Source of the DNA: Bathynomus jamesi
Lineage: Eukaryota; Arthropoda; Malacostraca; Isopoda; Cirolanidae
Assembly: GCA_023014485.1 (NCBI GenBank)
Contig: JAJOZX010000920.1
Span: 956,501-1,020,500, forward strand
DNA length: 64,000 bases
Reading direction: 5' to 3'
Notes under the pieces: generated by a model
The model's input: the letters and a program-made list of their open reading frames with translations, nothing else
Databases searched by the model: none
What the model was told of the DNA's origin: nothing
Translations under genes and position numbers: made by a program
Shown here: positions 31,570-40,918 of the stretch, in pieces
How the letters are laid out: each line of letters opens with the position of its first letter
Numbering within the stretch: position 1 is the stretch's first letter

Positions 31570-31680
31570 GACTTTGGCTGTTTACTGGCTCATTTGCAAC
31601 GTCAAAGGTGATATGACGCAGGGGTCTACTGCTTTACATTGGATCTGAACTATAGGTCGCTACATCATCATATTGTCACC
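31570..31680 (-). pseudogene. Unrecognised coding fragment, paralogue of 39190-39300
   Basis: On the minus strand the sequence ATGATGTAG, AGACCCCTGCGTCATATCAC, TTGACGTTGCAAATGAG aligns closely with the complement of 39190-39300. Translation gives RPLRHITFDVAN, corresponding to GPLRQMTLDIAK there. Broken by stops. It lies just downstream (minus strand) of ankyrin exon D. Confidence 0.5.
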
Positions 31681-31761
31681 CATACAAATTACTGAATAGA
31701 TTCATTGTCGCTGATCTAACGTGAAACGGTACTTTGACATGTCCCGGTGTGTGTGTGTGTA

Positions 31762-31765
<4 letters not shown>

Positions 31766-31819
<54 letters not shown>
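31766..31819 (+). repeat. (GA)n microsatellite
   Basis: About 54 bp of GA, six bases beyond the donor site of ankyrin exon D (read on the minus strand). Confidence 0.95.
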
Positions 31820-31821
<2 letters not shown>

Positions 31822-31831
31822 GGTTCGTTAC

Positions 31832-32006
31832 CTCAAGAGCCATAACGAGGGGCGTTCTCTCATTCCTTTTCTCACTCCATCCGTTAACATCCACTCCAGG
31901 AAAGGAGGTCAGAGTCTGAACGACGTCAACGTGACCCGATTCACAGGCTAGGCCAAGTGCAGTTGCACCGTCGAGCAAATTTTCGTTTAATCTCATGTGT
32001 AGAGTG
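31832..32006 (-). CDS. Ankyrin-repeat gene, exon D
   Basis: Minus-strand exon bounded by acceptor CTTAATTCAG (complement of 32007-32016) and donor GTAACG (complement of 31826-31831). Encodes LLDGATALGLACESGHVDVV, LTSFPGVDVNGWSEKRNERT and PLVMALE: one full and one partial ankyrin repeat. No frame damage inside. It may be a distal exon of the same gene as exons A-B 12-15 kb away, or a separate ankyrin gene; the window cannot decide. Confidence 0.68.
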
Positions 32007-32083
32007 CTGAATTAAGAAAGATGAAAGTGGAACGCATTTACTAGCTCATATATATAAAGGAAATATTTAATTAAGAATATTTA

Positions 32084-32086
<3 letters not shown>

Positions 32087-32127
<41 letters not shown>

Positions 32128-32150
32128 TATTATCGTTATTATTATTGCTA
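32087..32150 (+). repeat. (ATT)n microsatellite
   Basis: Intronic trinucleotide tract between ankyrin exons D and C; further ATT tracts occur at 32178-32192 and 32400-32450. Confidence 0.9.
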
Positions 32151-32198
32151 TGCAATATTTTATCAAGAAACTACTATTTATTATTATTATTATTTCAC

Positions 32199-32386
32199 CT
32201 GAAGTAATGCCGCAACAATATCCCGAAATCCCAACATGGCGGCCCACATCAAAGCTGTCATCGATTGGTCATCTCTGATTTCGAAGTCGAGTCAGGTCTC
32301 TCAAGTAAAGCGGTCACAGCGAGAATGTTTCCGCTTTTGCATGCGTACAACAAAGGACTGGATTTATGCTCGTCGCAAGCGTTTAT
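32199..32386 (-). pseudogene. Ankyrin-repeat gene, exon C, frameshifted
   Basis: Bounded by acceptor AATTAAACAG (complement of 32387 onward) and donor GTGAAATA (complement of 32191-32198). Encodes DEHKSSPLLYACKSGNILAV, TALLERPD, then, in another frame, DFEIRDDQSMTALMWAAMLG and FRDIVAALLQ: two ankyrin repeats. The one-base frame change lies around 32275-32290. Splice sites and helical motifs remain intact, so this may be a sequencing error or a recent lesion. Confidence 0.65.
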
Positions 32387-32497
32387 CTGTTTAATTTTTT
32401 TATATTAATTATTATTAATATTATTATTATTATTAGTAGTAGTAGTAGTATGATCAGAGACCGGATTTATATGTGCGAAAACCCCTTAAACCCCTTA

Positions 32498-32509
<12 letters not shown>

Positions 32510-32551
<42 letters not shown>
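32510..32551 (+). repeat. (TA)n-(GT)n compound microsatellite
   Basis: TATATATA runs directly into about 17 GT units (32498-32551). Non-coding. Confidence 0.95.
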
Positions 32552-32557
<6 letters not shown>

Positions 32558-32594
32558 CCATCTGGGTATGCAGATAATAAGATCATTGTTTTAC

Positions 32595-33190
32595 TATAGA
32601 AAGGATATTTTCAAAATATTTTTTACACAATCACAAAGCATAAATTGGCACAAGTTCAGAATTTTCCGTAAATCATGCGAATAGCATGGGTGCAAAATGG
32701 GAGAGTGCAGGAATGGTGCACTGTTGCAATGCAATGTTGACCAGTATTGCCAGAGGGGAGGGGGATGTTGCAAGGGGTTATGCAATGAAGGGGGAGGGGT
32801 TATGCAACAAATCAATGCTGCAAAGGGGGAGGGAGAGAGCTTCTGGGAGAGAGGGAGGATGACCTCACCCCAAAGGGGCCTTATCCTAAAGAGGGAGAGA
32901 AAGAAGAAGAAGGAGGATCTTTCGGGAGAAGGTGGGATATCCTCACCCCCCAAAGGGAAGCCTAAGAGTTCTTTATTCCACCGGAGCCCGTCGCATTATG
33001 AGCGTCCAGGGACCAAGCAGCTGTTATATAGAGGGTCGTGGGTTGCCAGATATCACTTATTTATGTATGGATGGGTTACCAGAAAGCACTATATATTTAT
33101 TTATTTAGATGAGTTACCAGTCATTGTTTTTAATTTAATTATGTTCAGGTGCACAGTGCTTACAAGAAGTCTCACGCCTCTGTCTCGTCC
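32595..33190 (-). repeat. Dispersed repeat family A, copy 2 (inverted)
   Basis: Complement of the 42.9-43.8 kb copy: shares CTTTATTCCACCGGA, GTCGCATTATGAGCGTCCAG, GCAGCTGTTATATAGAGGGT, the TGCAACAAATCAATGCTGC purine-rich module, and GAGTTACCAGTCATTGTTTT. Apparent open frames (32594-32953, 32697-33206) are by-products of the purine-rich composition. Confidence 0.8.
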
Positions 33191-33840
33191 CAAGCTAGTC
33201 TGTTAGGTATAAAGTGGGCGGTCCTTATGGCAGCGGAGGTGTGTGTTCGGATTGGTGCACATAATTGCTCTAACCCGATCAATAACGTCCACATCTATTT
33301 TTGTGTTGATCACTCTATTTATATATAGAGACATACTGTATATAGATATATATATATAGAGTATGCAGGGGATAACGTTCTCAGTCCCAGCTATGGTAGT
33401 TGTCTTACATTTAACAGTCCCAAGTGCAAGTTACGTTAACACCTCCACATAAACTACCCTGGACTAAAATAACATACGTGAAGCCCTTACCCACAAACCA
33501 TTTAAAAGGTGTGATTTAAAAACTCTCTCTCTCTCTCTCTCTGTGATCACACCGCATCCCATCAGAGGTCTTCAGCAGGGACATCGGCAATGTATCCATA
33601 TAACGTTAATAATAACCGAAACTCGGGGAAAATATACTCTCTGTCTTCCGCTCTATCCCAAATCCTTTTCTCTTAGTGACCTCTTAATACAAACTAATCT
33701 ATCATATTTGGCGACTTTTAACTCTGGTAGGATTCAATTCCATTCCTATAGTGTAAGATATACTTAAATTCATGTGTGTATTATGCCATATGATATGCGT
33801 AATAATACTCATTTTAAATAGTTGGAGCGTTCAAGGTCAT
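33190..33840. other. No gene recognised
   Basis: Unique-looking AT-rich sequence with a short (CT)n at 33522-33542. No domain or repeat boundary seen. Confidence 0.4.
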
Positions 33841-33867
33841 CTGTAATAAGCTATAGACTACCCCGAA

Positions 33868-33985
33868 GCGTGACCGGACAGCTCATACCAGGACAACACA
33901 TACCCGGACAACTCAGACCCGGACAACTCAGACCCGGACAACTCATACCTAGGACACTCATACTAGGACAACTCATACTCTCTTC
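33868..33985 (+). repeat. Tandem 14-15-bp repeat, left arm of nested inverted structure
   Basis: About eight units of the type GGACAACTCATACCC (variants CAGACCC, ATACCTA). The complement, TATGAGTTGTCC-type units, occurs at 35255-35385, so the two arrays form opposing arms about 1.4 kb apart. Confidence 0.85.
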
Positions 33986-34148
33986 AACAATTACCACCCC
34001 AATGTTGATCTTTTCATCTATATCCACCCCGAAAGTTTAAACTCTGCAAATTAACCAAAATAAGATAAGAAAACAATAACAACAAATTTATTATTTATTG
34101 CAAACATATAATAAATAGAGAACCATTATTTACATAAGATAAAATTTG

Positions 34149-34345
34149 AATGCCCGGTTAGGTCAACTGTACGCCCTTGACGATTGGTTAGGTTTAGTCG
34201 TGATGTTTTCGTTAGTTTTAACGAAAATATCACGACTAAACCTAACCAATCGTCAAGGGCGTACAGTTGACCTAACTGGGCATTCAATGAACCCACCGGG
34301 TATTCAGTTGACCTAACCGGGCATTCAATGAACCTAACTGGGCAT
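34149..34345. repeat. Foldback hairpin, TACGCCCTTGACGATTGG family
   Basis: 34149-34287 is a near-perfect hairpin: GAATGCCCGGTTAGGTCAAC...TACGCCCTTGACGATTGG...TTTTCGTTA / loop GTT / complement. A partial extra repeat (GGGCATTCAATGAACC, twice) follows to 34345. The same core hairpin occurs at 60645-60740, and its arms in inverted order at 17175-17350. Confidence 0.88.
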
Positions 34346-34394
34346 ATATATATATATATATATGGGAATGAACTCAGAATGGTTCCCTGAGTTT

Positions 34395-35002
34395 TTTATG
34401 ATACACACAGACCGTGCATGGAACAGGAACTCTTCTGGGATAATTAAATCCACTATAGTCCGAATAAGTAATGGTAAATGACAAATACCATAGTTTTTCT
34501 TTTTCATGATGCAAGCCCGACGTGGGCAACGGGTCTCTCGCAAAGAGGTCCCATAGATATAGCTTCCCTCACCAGCTATCTGCAAAGCAGACAGGATCCA
34601 GCTTTGGGACATGGATCTAGGGTTTAAAGCAGCCTAGCCCCACTACATTTAGAACCTCAATATAAGTAAAAGACTCGTTGCCCCTTTTTCTTTGATTATT
34701 CAATCCGACGTGAATGCAACGAGTCTTTTACTTATATTGAGGTTCTAAATGTAGTTGGGCTAGGCTGCTTTAAACCCTAGATCCATGTCCCAAAGCTGGA
34801 TCCTGTCTGCTTGCAGATAGCTGGTGAGGAAGCTATATCTATGGGACCTCTTTGCGAGAGACCCGTTGCCCACGTCGGGCTTGCATCATGAAAAAGAAAA
34901 ACTATGGTATTTGTCATTTACCATTACTTATTCGGACTATAGTGGATTTAATTATCCCAGAAGAGTTCCTTGTTCCATGCACGGTCTGTGTGTATCATAT
35001 AC
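34395..35002. repeat. Large near-perfect palindrome, ~285-bp arms
   Basis: Left arm 34395-34680 (from ATGATACACACAGACCGTGC to AAAAGACTCGTTGC) pairs with right arm 34715-35002 (GCAACGAGTCTTTT to GCACGGTCTGTGTGTATCAT). The loop is 34 bp. By eye there are only a few mismatches and single-base gaps. No open frame of note. It would fold into one long hairpin as DNA or RNA. It sits between the TATGAGTTGTCC arrays. Confidence 0.93.
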
Positions 35003-35004
35003 GT

Positions 35005-35062
<58 letters not shown>

Positions 35063-35254
35063 ACTGTATATAACTTGCATGAATTTTAAATGTTTAAATT
35101 TAATTTTTAATTTTACAAAATAAATGTTTTCATTAATTTTAAAAATAAATGTTTTCATTTCAAATGTTTTCATTAATAACTTGCATGAATTCTAAATGTT
35201 TAAATTTAATTTTTAATTTTACAAAATAAATGTTTTCATTAATTTTTTTTTTTT

Positions 35255-35385
35255 TTGGTCCTATGTATGAGTTGTCCTAGGTATGAGTTGTCCTAGGTAT
35301 GAGTTGTCCGGGTATGAGTTGTCTGGGTATGAGTTGTCCTGGTATGAGCTGTCCTGGTATGAACTGTCCTAGAACCACCCCGAAG
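35255..35385 (-). repeat. Tandem TATGAGTTGTCC repeat, right arm
   Basis: Eight units of TATGAGTTGTCCTAGG type, complementary to the array at 33868-33985. A direct duplication of TTGCATGAATT-TAAATGTTTAAATTTAA and TAAATGTTTTCATTAA (35070-35245) lies between it and the palindrome. Confidence 0.85.
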
Positions 35386-36020
35386 CCCAATCTCAACACT
35401 TAGATTCCCCTAAGACACAGGCGTCTTCAAGTAACATGAATGCGTAGAGATCTAAGGTGTTAGATTCCATATTACATAATTTATGTGCTAGGTTTAAGAA
35501 CGCTGGCATTGAAGGATGGAAGGAAGGGACAGTAAAAGCGATAATAGGTTTAATGAAGGAAGTGGAATGAGGATGGAGGTAAGCGTTGCTATGTCGAAGG
35601 AAACGAGGTTGGGTGGGGAATTACGAAGGGAGGAGGAAAGGGAGAGAGGGAGCTAAAATGAACGCGAGGATGGGTTAAGGGAGAGGAGAGAAATTCATAT
35701 GAAATGCTAAACACAAACTTAAATATTTATTTTAATGCCCTAGACCTAGAAAGACAAAGAACAAAATTCCTTAAACTAACAATGAATTGACAGAAACAGA
35801 AGAGTCTGGTCTTAGACGCACTGATAGGTTTAACGTATGTGGCTAGAGGCCGCCACTCAGAATTACCACTACTACCTAAGTCATAATAAGGTTATTTACT
35901 ATGACAGAGTAGTCATGAGTAGTTATGAAAATAAAATATGATTATACTGTTGATGGCTGACTATATTCAGTTGGGATATAAACTATTGCTGATAATCTTT
36001 GGATCCTTGGCTTTTAAGAC
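35386..36020. other. No gene recognised
   Basis: Purine-rich (35515-35690) then AT-rich unique sequence, no domains or repeat boundaries seen. Confidence 0.4.
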
Positions 36021-36177
36021 GAATTTTTTATGCATATGTTCAACAAAATAGGAAATTGGCTGATTATTATTACCATTCGAATGGTTGGTACCCTTCAAAA
36101 CCGAAATCAATTTCAGAAGGGGTGCATGGTATCCTCATTCTCTTTATCGTCCCAGCACGCTTCACATAGCCATTTAC

Positions 36178-37213
36178 ACAAAGATGGAAAGGCCGTCTGT
36201 GTACCACGAGACGACCCAGGCAATGCGGGAGCAATGGTGACATTGCATGAATATGGTGTGCCAATAAGAGAAATATCAAGACGACTAGACGTTCATCGAA
36301 GCACTGTGGAACGGTGGATTCATCGGTATGAAGCAGAAAACTCAATCGCTACTTTGCCGAGGTCTGGTCCTCCGCGTTCAACATCTCAAGAGGAATGCTG
36401 CGATTGTTAATCTTGCCAGAAAGCATCCGTTTGTTCCAGCGACGTATATTTACAGAGACCTGAACCTTCGTTGTAGCGCAAATACAGTGAACAACAGACT
36501 TCACGAGGCAGGGTATTTTTCTCGCCGTCCAGCTATAAAACCTGCATTGACGATTGAGCATAAAGAGGCGCGGATGGGATTTGCCTTGCAATATTTGTCG
36601 CAAGAGGAAGAATTCTGGAGAAAAGTTGTGTATTGTGACGAAAAAATTTTCAACAGATAGTCATGGTTCCCTGCATTGTTGGAGGCAGCGCGGAAAACGC
36701 TATGAAGAAAGAAATGTTTTTCCGAGCAAACGTAGTGGTCACATCAATCTCGGTGTGTGGGGCTGGATGTCTGGCTATGGTGTCGGAGAATTGACTCAAG
36801 TAGATGGATGCCTTACTGGACAGCAATATTGCCAGATACTGGAAGAGATGCTGCTACCCAGTGTTCGTGCGTATCTGGTTCCAGCACCGGAACCATTTTA
36901 CTTAATGGAAGATAACAGTCCCATTCATAGGAGCAACGTTGTGAGAGCGTGGTACGAAGATCACCCAGAGATTATTAATCTAATTCTGCCACCACGTTCT
37001 CCTGATTTGAATCCGGTTGAAAACCTTTGGGCAATAATGATTAACGAATGGGAGCAACGCAATGAAAGAACATTTGAAGCACTTTTAGCTCACACGAGGA
37101 ATAGTTGGGAGAGCTTACGCCGAACACCAAACATTCCCTACAATCTGGCCTCTTCTATGCCACAACGATTGCAAGAAATTATTGATGCTGGAGAAAGCTA
37201 TACGAAATACTGA
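36178..37213 (+). pseudogene. Tc1-like transposase, DD35E type, two frame changes
   Basis: Helix-turn-helix region at 36230-36390 (YGVPIREISRRLDVHRSTVE, RWIHRYEAEN), second DNA-binding region at 36415-36560 (TYIYRDLNLRCSANTVNNRL), then catalytic YCDEKIF (first Asp, 36637), GVWGWMSGYGVGEL, LMEDNSPIHRSN (second Asp) and SPDLNPVENLW (Glu). Thirty-five residues separate the second Asp and the Glu. The C-terminus ends in GESYTKY and a stop. Frame changes near 36395 and 36655 are the only breaks, so this copy is well preserved. Flanking inverted ends were not identified. Confidence 0.87.
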
Positions 37214-38080
37214 TGTTAGAGCTATGACGTAAATGTGTATCGAATATATATTTATGTTAATATAGAATTTTATTATATTTTTATGTTTGACATCTATAAA
37301 AGTATATATTGAGACCATGAAAGAACTTTACTTATCCTTAGTTAGAATCTTTTCTTGCAATGTCTACGCTCGTGGAGGTGATAATATATGCATTGTTGAA
37401 ACAAACTATGAAAAGGTAATAGTTTCAGGAAAAAATAAAAACTGGCAACATCGAGGTCATCACATGTTTATGGGAATTGTCATATGATATGCTACCAATA
37501 AACTCTTATATACTACTATATACAGTAATTACGATGAACAAATCAAATGCAAATTTCTCTGATTCACGGCCCACCAGTTTTGCTTTAGACTAATGACTTT
37601 CATAAGATGGAATAGGTTTAACATAGTTCGCTTAATAGGTTACCACTTAAAACAATTGATAAACTATCTATTAGTGAGACGACCGTGACTTCCTCGAAAT
37701 GTGAGCGCGTGAGAGGTTCACTGAGGAATTTGGTCATTAGATTCTTCACGTAGGATATGTATCACAAACAACAATATTGACAACAATTCCCAACAATTAA
37801 TTAATATCAATAATTACATTTGAGCAAATAATTTAGACTTGCGTCAAAATAACTTAGGTATCATGCCATGATTTGGGAATTAGTCGTTCTCTATAGTTTA
37901 CAGTATATATTGAGACGGTATAATGTAATGCCCAACTAATATTATGATGACTAGGATTGCTCCATAACCATCCCAACATCCCGAAACTTGCTCATTCTGC
38001 TTCTTAATCATTCGTATTTTAAACACTAAAATATAACAGAAGTGACCTAATAATGACGTCATTGATTGGGTTAGAGCAGT
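37214..38080. other. No gene recognised
   Basis: AT-rich; no repeat ends matching the Tc1-like transposase could be paired with sequence upstream of 36.1 kb, and no coding frame is convincing. Confidence 0.4.
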
Positions 38081-38081
38081 T

Positions 38082-38560
38082 ATGTGCACTAATTCGAACA
38101 AACCTCCGCTTGATGCTTTTAAGGCTACATTGAAATGTGCGAAGCTTGAGAAAAAAGTGGTACAAATACTCTACGGCTATTCTGGCGAGGGCATTGTAGG
38201 ATTTCGTGGTACAAACGATGTATTAAACTATATTGTAGCACTAAACTTAATAAAAGCTCACATATACCGTGAAGTGGAAGAAACAAGTAGGTGTGACAAG
38301 CGGTATTATGTCATGCTGCATCATACCGAGTACCCGTAACCTACGGCTGAGAATATAAATCTTGTCATAATGGAGAATCTGAAATATTTTTACCACTACA
38401 TTAATATATATATAATGACGAGGTTTGTAGTGAGGCTGTGGCAAAAGGCTTGCGTGAGTTTTTAATAGAATTTAGAGACGAGTATCGTTTGCTAGGCAAA
38501 AAGGGAAAAATATGGGCACATGTTTCTTTCAAATAGTGTGCCGGAGTGTGAATAAAATGT
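38082..38560 (+). pseudogene. Broken paralogue of ORF1 of the polymerase locus
   Basis: Shares with ORF1 (26568-27155) the blocks FKATL-CAK, VQILYGYSGEGIVGFRGTND, IKAHIYREVE, CDKRYYVMLHHTEY, and in following frames NLVIMENLKYFYHYIN and EFRDEYRLLGKK. About 20 residues between REVE and CDKRYY are deleted, and a stop (38338) and frame changes break the rest. The downstream ATGTGTTTAGTTCGTGAAAA also matches sequence after ORF1. No polymerase remnant accompanies it. Confidence 0.83.
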
Positions 38561-38599
38561 GTTTAGTTCGTGAAAATGCACGAAAATATCTGGTTGGTT

Positions 38600-38745
38600 G
38601 GTAGATAAATGGGTATCCTATTGTTTTCGCTGGAAACTCGGAGGCTGCGCGGTCAACTCATCGAGGTTTTCAAGTTCTTACACGGGTTCAACGATGTCGA
38701 TTTTAGAAGCATGTTTAGTTTAAATGATAACTCGCAACAATGGTA
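38600..38745 (+). pseudogene. LINE ORF2 C-terminal scrap
   Basis: Translates as SLETRRLRGQLIEVFKFLHG and FNDVDFRSMFSLNDN, the SLE-RRLRG-LIEVFK motif found downstream of the RT domain in CR1/L2-like LINEs. It is isolated, about 45 residues, and lies 5' on the plus strand of another scrap (39815-39945) that should precede it in an intact LINE. Confidence 0.72.
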
Positions 38746-38909
38746 TAATTTGTACAAAGCATACCATCACTATGTTAATATAATTTATTTGTATAAATTT
38801 ATTTATGACAAAATCATTTATATATAAAAACAGAAAATAGTTTAGAAAGGTCACAAAATATCGTATTGCGTACGGTAGTTACATTTAGTTAAAAATTATT
38901 AACATATCT

Positions 38910-39300
38910 TCAACCACAAATCTGTCTCTTATGCATAAAATGTACTCGTATAACTGCTTCACATACATATATACGTACATACATACGTACGTACATAAAA
39001 AAATAATTTGCACATCTAGTCCAAAAGGTTAATCCAAAAGTTAATTCACTAACCGTGGATGATTTTTCGGTTTCAAGCTTCAATCCAGTTATGGCGTAAT
39101 CAAAGTAACCATTGGTTTTGTTGTCATATAATTCATATTTGGTTGTTGTAACCGGATGTATACGACGTTGCATCGTCAGTGCATTCTGTCGAATGATTGA
39201 TGTGGGCTGTTTAACTCCCTTTGCAATATCTAAGGTCATTTGACGAAGGGGACCTACAGTTCTACGTGGCACCCGAACCACGGGGTCACTACATCATCTG
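38910..39300 (-). pseudogene. Unrecognised coding fragment, paralogue of 31570-31680
   Basis: Open minus-strand frame MVRVPRRTVGPLRQMTLDIA, IRQNALTMQRRIHPVTTTKY, ELYDNKTNGYFDYAITGLKL. Codon-level similarity to 31570-31680 shows that it is a repeated coding unit. It lies between the ORF1 relic and LINE scraps. No family recognised; membership of the same virus-like element as ORF1 is possible but unproven. Confidence 0.45.
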
Positions 39301-39814
39301 GGCGCAGAGAACGGCCTCCCATCACGAGATAGTCCAAGGAGAGATGAAAGAATACGTTGTAGAAAAAAATTGTACGAAATTGAGGGATGATATATGCTTC
39401 CTTTAGGTGATTTTAAATGAGTCTAGAGTTTCATTGGTGCTTTTTATTTTCCACTAACTGTGTACACGAGATAAGTGTACGCATGGTGTGAATGAATTCT
39501 GAAGCTGTTCTTTTTTCATTACACTTTTGCATAAAACTTCTTTCACAACAATTTTGGAAAAAGTGTGTATTAGTTGCAGGACACAATGTGGAAAGTGTAC
39601 ATGAGAGATAGGGAGTTACAAGGACAAGAAGTATTTCAATAAGTAATGCATCCCATACCGAGGATGTATCAGTGGTTACGGTTCCAGGGAAAAAAATCCT
39701 ACACCTCAAATAGTGTGCAAGGTTCGGCCTATCAATTTTCTTGAACTGAACCGCAGAGGAACTGTTCTCCTCTTCTGAAGGTAGCCTGTTGCACGCGCCA
39801 CAGAACTTATAGGT

Positions 39815-39945
39815 AAAGTAAATACCACAAACAGAGAAAGAAAACGGGTTATATCAGGAGGCGATTTCGGAAACAAGGAGATTGTGCTCTCTCTATACAA
39901 TTCCCTGGTTCGGCCGCACCTGAAGTATGCTGTGCAGTTCTGGTA
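39815..39945 (+). pseudogene. LINE reverse transcriptase thumb scrap
   Basis: Frame reading GKVNTTNRERKRVISGGDFG, then NKEIVLSLYNSLVRPHLKYA, VQFW: the conserved LY-SLVRPHLEY-VQ-W thumb motif of LINE RTs. Ends at a stop after W. No RT core is nearby. Confidence 0.75.
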
Positions 39946-39949
39946 ATTC

Positions 39950-40310
39950 GTAACACCGATATAACTGGCCCACGCTTTGGACGTCCTGATTGGTCGACCA
40001 ATAGTGTCTTTATCTTCTCTCCGTAGATTTAATGCTCACATCTCAAGGTGTATTGCCACTTGCAATCTCTACCACGATGGTTTCAAATATTTGCATTAAT
40101 ATTTGCGCCCACACTATTCTCGTTTTCCCATTTTAGAACCCACCCCTTTATGCAATATCCCTTACCTCTTTGCAACAGTGATTAACATTTGCCACTTGCA
40201 ATCTCTATTACGACAATATTTTACATTATTATTATTATTTGCGGTCATACTATTCGATCTCAACTTTGGTTCATGTATTCGGCTTGACTTTTTACTTGCC
40301 AATTCTCGCG
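39950..40310 (+). repeat. Fragment resembling dispersed family A module
   Basis: CACCCCTTTATGCAATATCC, CTCTTTGCAACAGTG and two copies of TTGCCACTTGCAATCTCTA (40047 and 40193) resemble the GCATAACCCC/TTGCAACA module at 43.6-43.8 kb. Otherwise no gene. Confidence 0.4.
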
Positions 40311-40374
40311 TAGGAGTGTGATTAAATTGTGTTTAGTTCGTGAAAATGAATGTCTGGCTGGGCTGGTAGATAAA
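40311..40374 (+). repeat. Third trace of ORF1 3' flank
   Basis: TGTGTTTAGTTCGTGAAAATG and GGTAGATAAATGGGT match 38555-38615 and, more distantly, the sequence after ORF1 at 27150-27175. The SINE at 40378 interrupts or adjoins this copy. Confidence 0.6.
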
Positions 40375-40377
40375 TGG

Positions 40378-40593
40378 GTGCACTAGGTATCCTAGTGGTT
40401 AAGACGCTGGGGTGCTGATCGGATGTTCAGTGATCGAGTCCGGATGGCGACATTGTAATTTCTTGGTACATACAATCCCCGATGAGCCTGGTGTACCTAT
40501 GTGAGGTGGAGAGTAAAAGAAGCCAACTCACCACTTCATCAGATCAACTCGAGAGGAGGGGCGATAAGCTTAATCTTCGTGGAATCATCGCAC

Positions 40594-40629
<36 letters not shown>
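40378..40629 (+). mobile_element. tRNA-derived SINE with LINE-like 3' half and (TAA)n tail
   Basis: The head has an A-box-like CCTAGTGGTTAAGACG and a B-box-like GTGATCGAGTCC, as in a tRNA. The 3' half (CCCGATGAGCCTGGTGTACC, GGTGGAGAGTAAAAGAAGCC) matches the 3' end of the LINE at 61.5-63.2 kb (GATGAGCCGGGCGTGCC, GGTGGAGAGCGCAAGAAAGC). It ends in about eleven TAA/AAT units. No coding capacity. Confidence 0.8.
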
Positions 40630-40631
<2 letters not shown>

Positions 40632-40734
40632 CCTTTCCATTTTTTCATTTTCATTCATTCATTTCATTTCAATAACAGAAAGAATGTTGTTTTAACATAA
40701 CTATGAAGAAGATACCACACAAATTACACGCAAA

Positions 40735-40822
40735 TAAAAATAGTTCGGATTCAACGTTAAACTGTAGGTCTAAGGCGGGTGACAAGCTTCATCTTTGTCA
40801 AAATGAACAATTCGGGGAAAAG
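40735..40822 (+). repeat. Dispersed repeat, second copy of the 6340-6452 unit
   Basis: AACGTTAAACTGTAGGTCTA, AAGCTTCATCTTTGTCA, TGAACAATTCGGGG in the same order as at 6.4 kb. Follows the SINE by about 100 bp. Confidence 0.7.
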
Positions 40823-40864
40823 GAAAACCAATTTAGCTTATTATTACTACTGTAATTTGCACTA

Positions 40865-40911
<47 letters not shown>

Positions 40912-40918
<7 letters not shown>

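Noticed and set aside
31676..31831. Extension of the ankyrin frame through LSLSLSLS
   Set aside because: This is read-through past a GTAACG donor into an intronic (GA)n tract.
32594..33206. Two overlapping 119- and 169-residue frames
   Set aside because: Both lie in the purine-rich module of dispersed family A; the same module at 43.5 kb gives unrelated frames.
33868..33985. CRISPR or minisatellite gene-coding repeat
   Set aside because: Units are contiguous without spacers and the complementary array at 35.3 kb shows an inverted structure.
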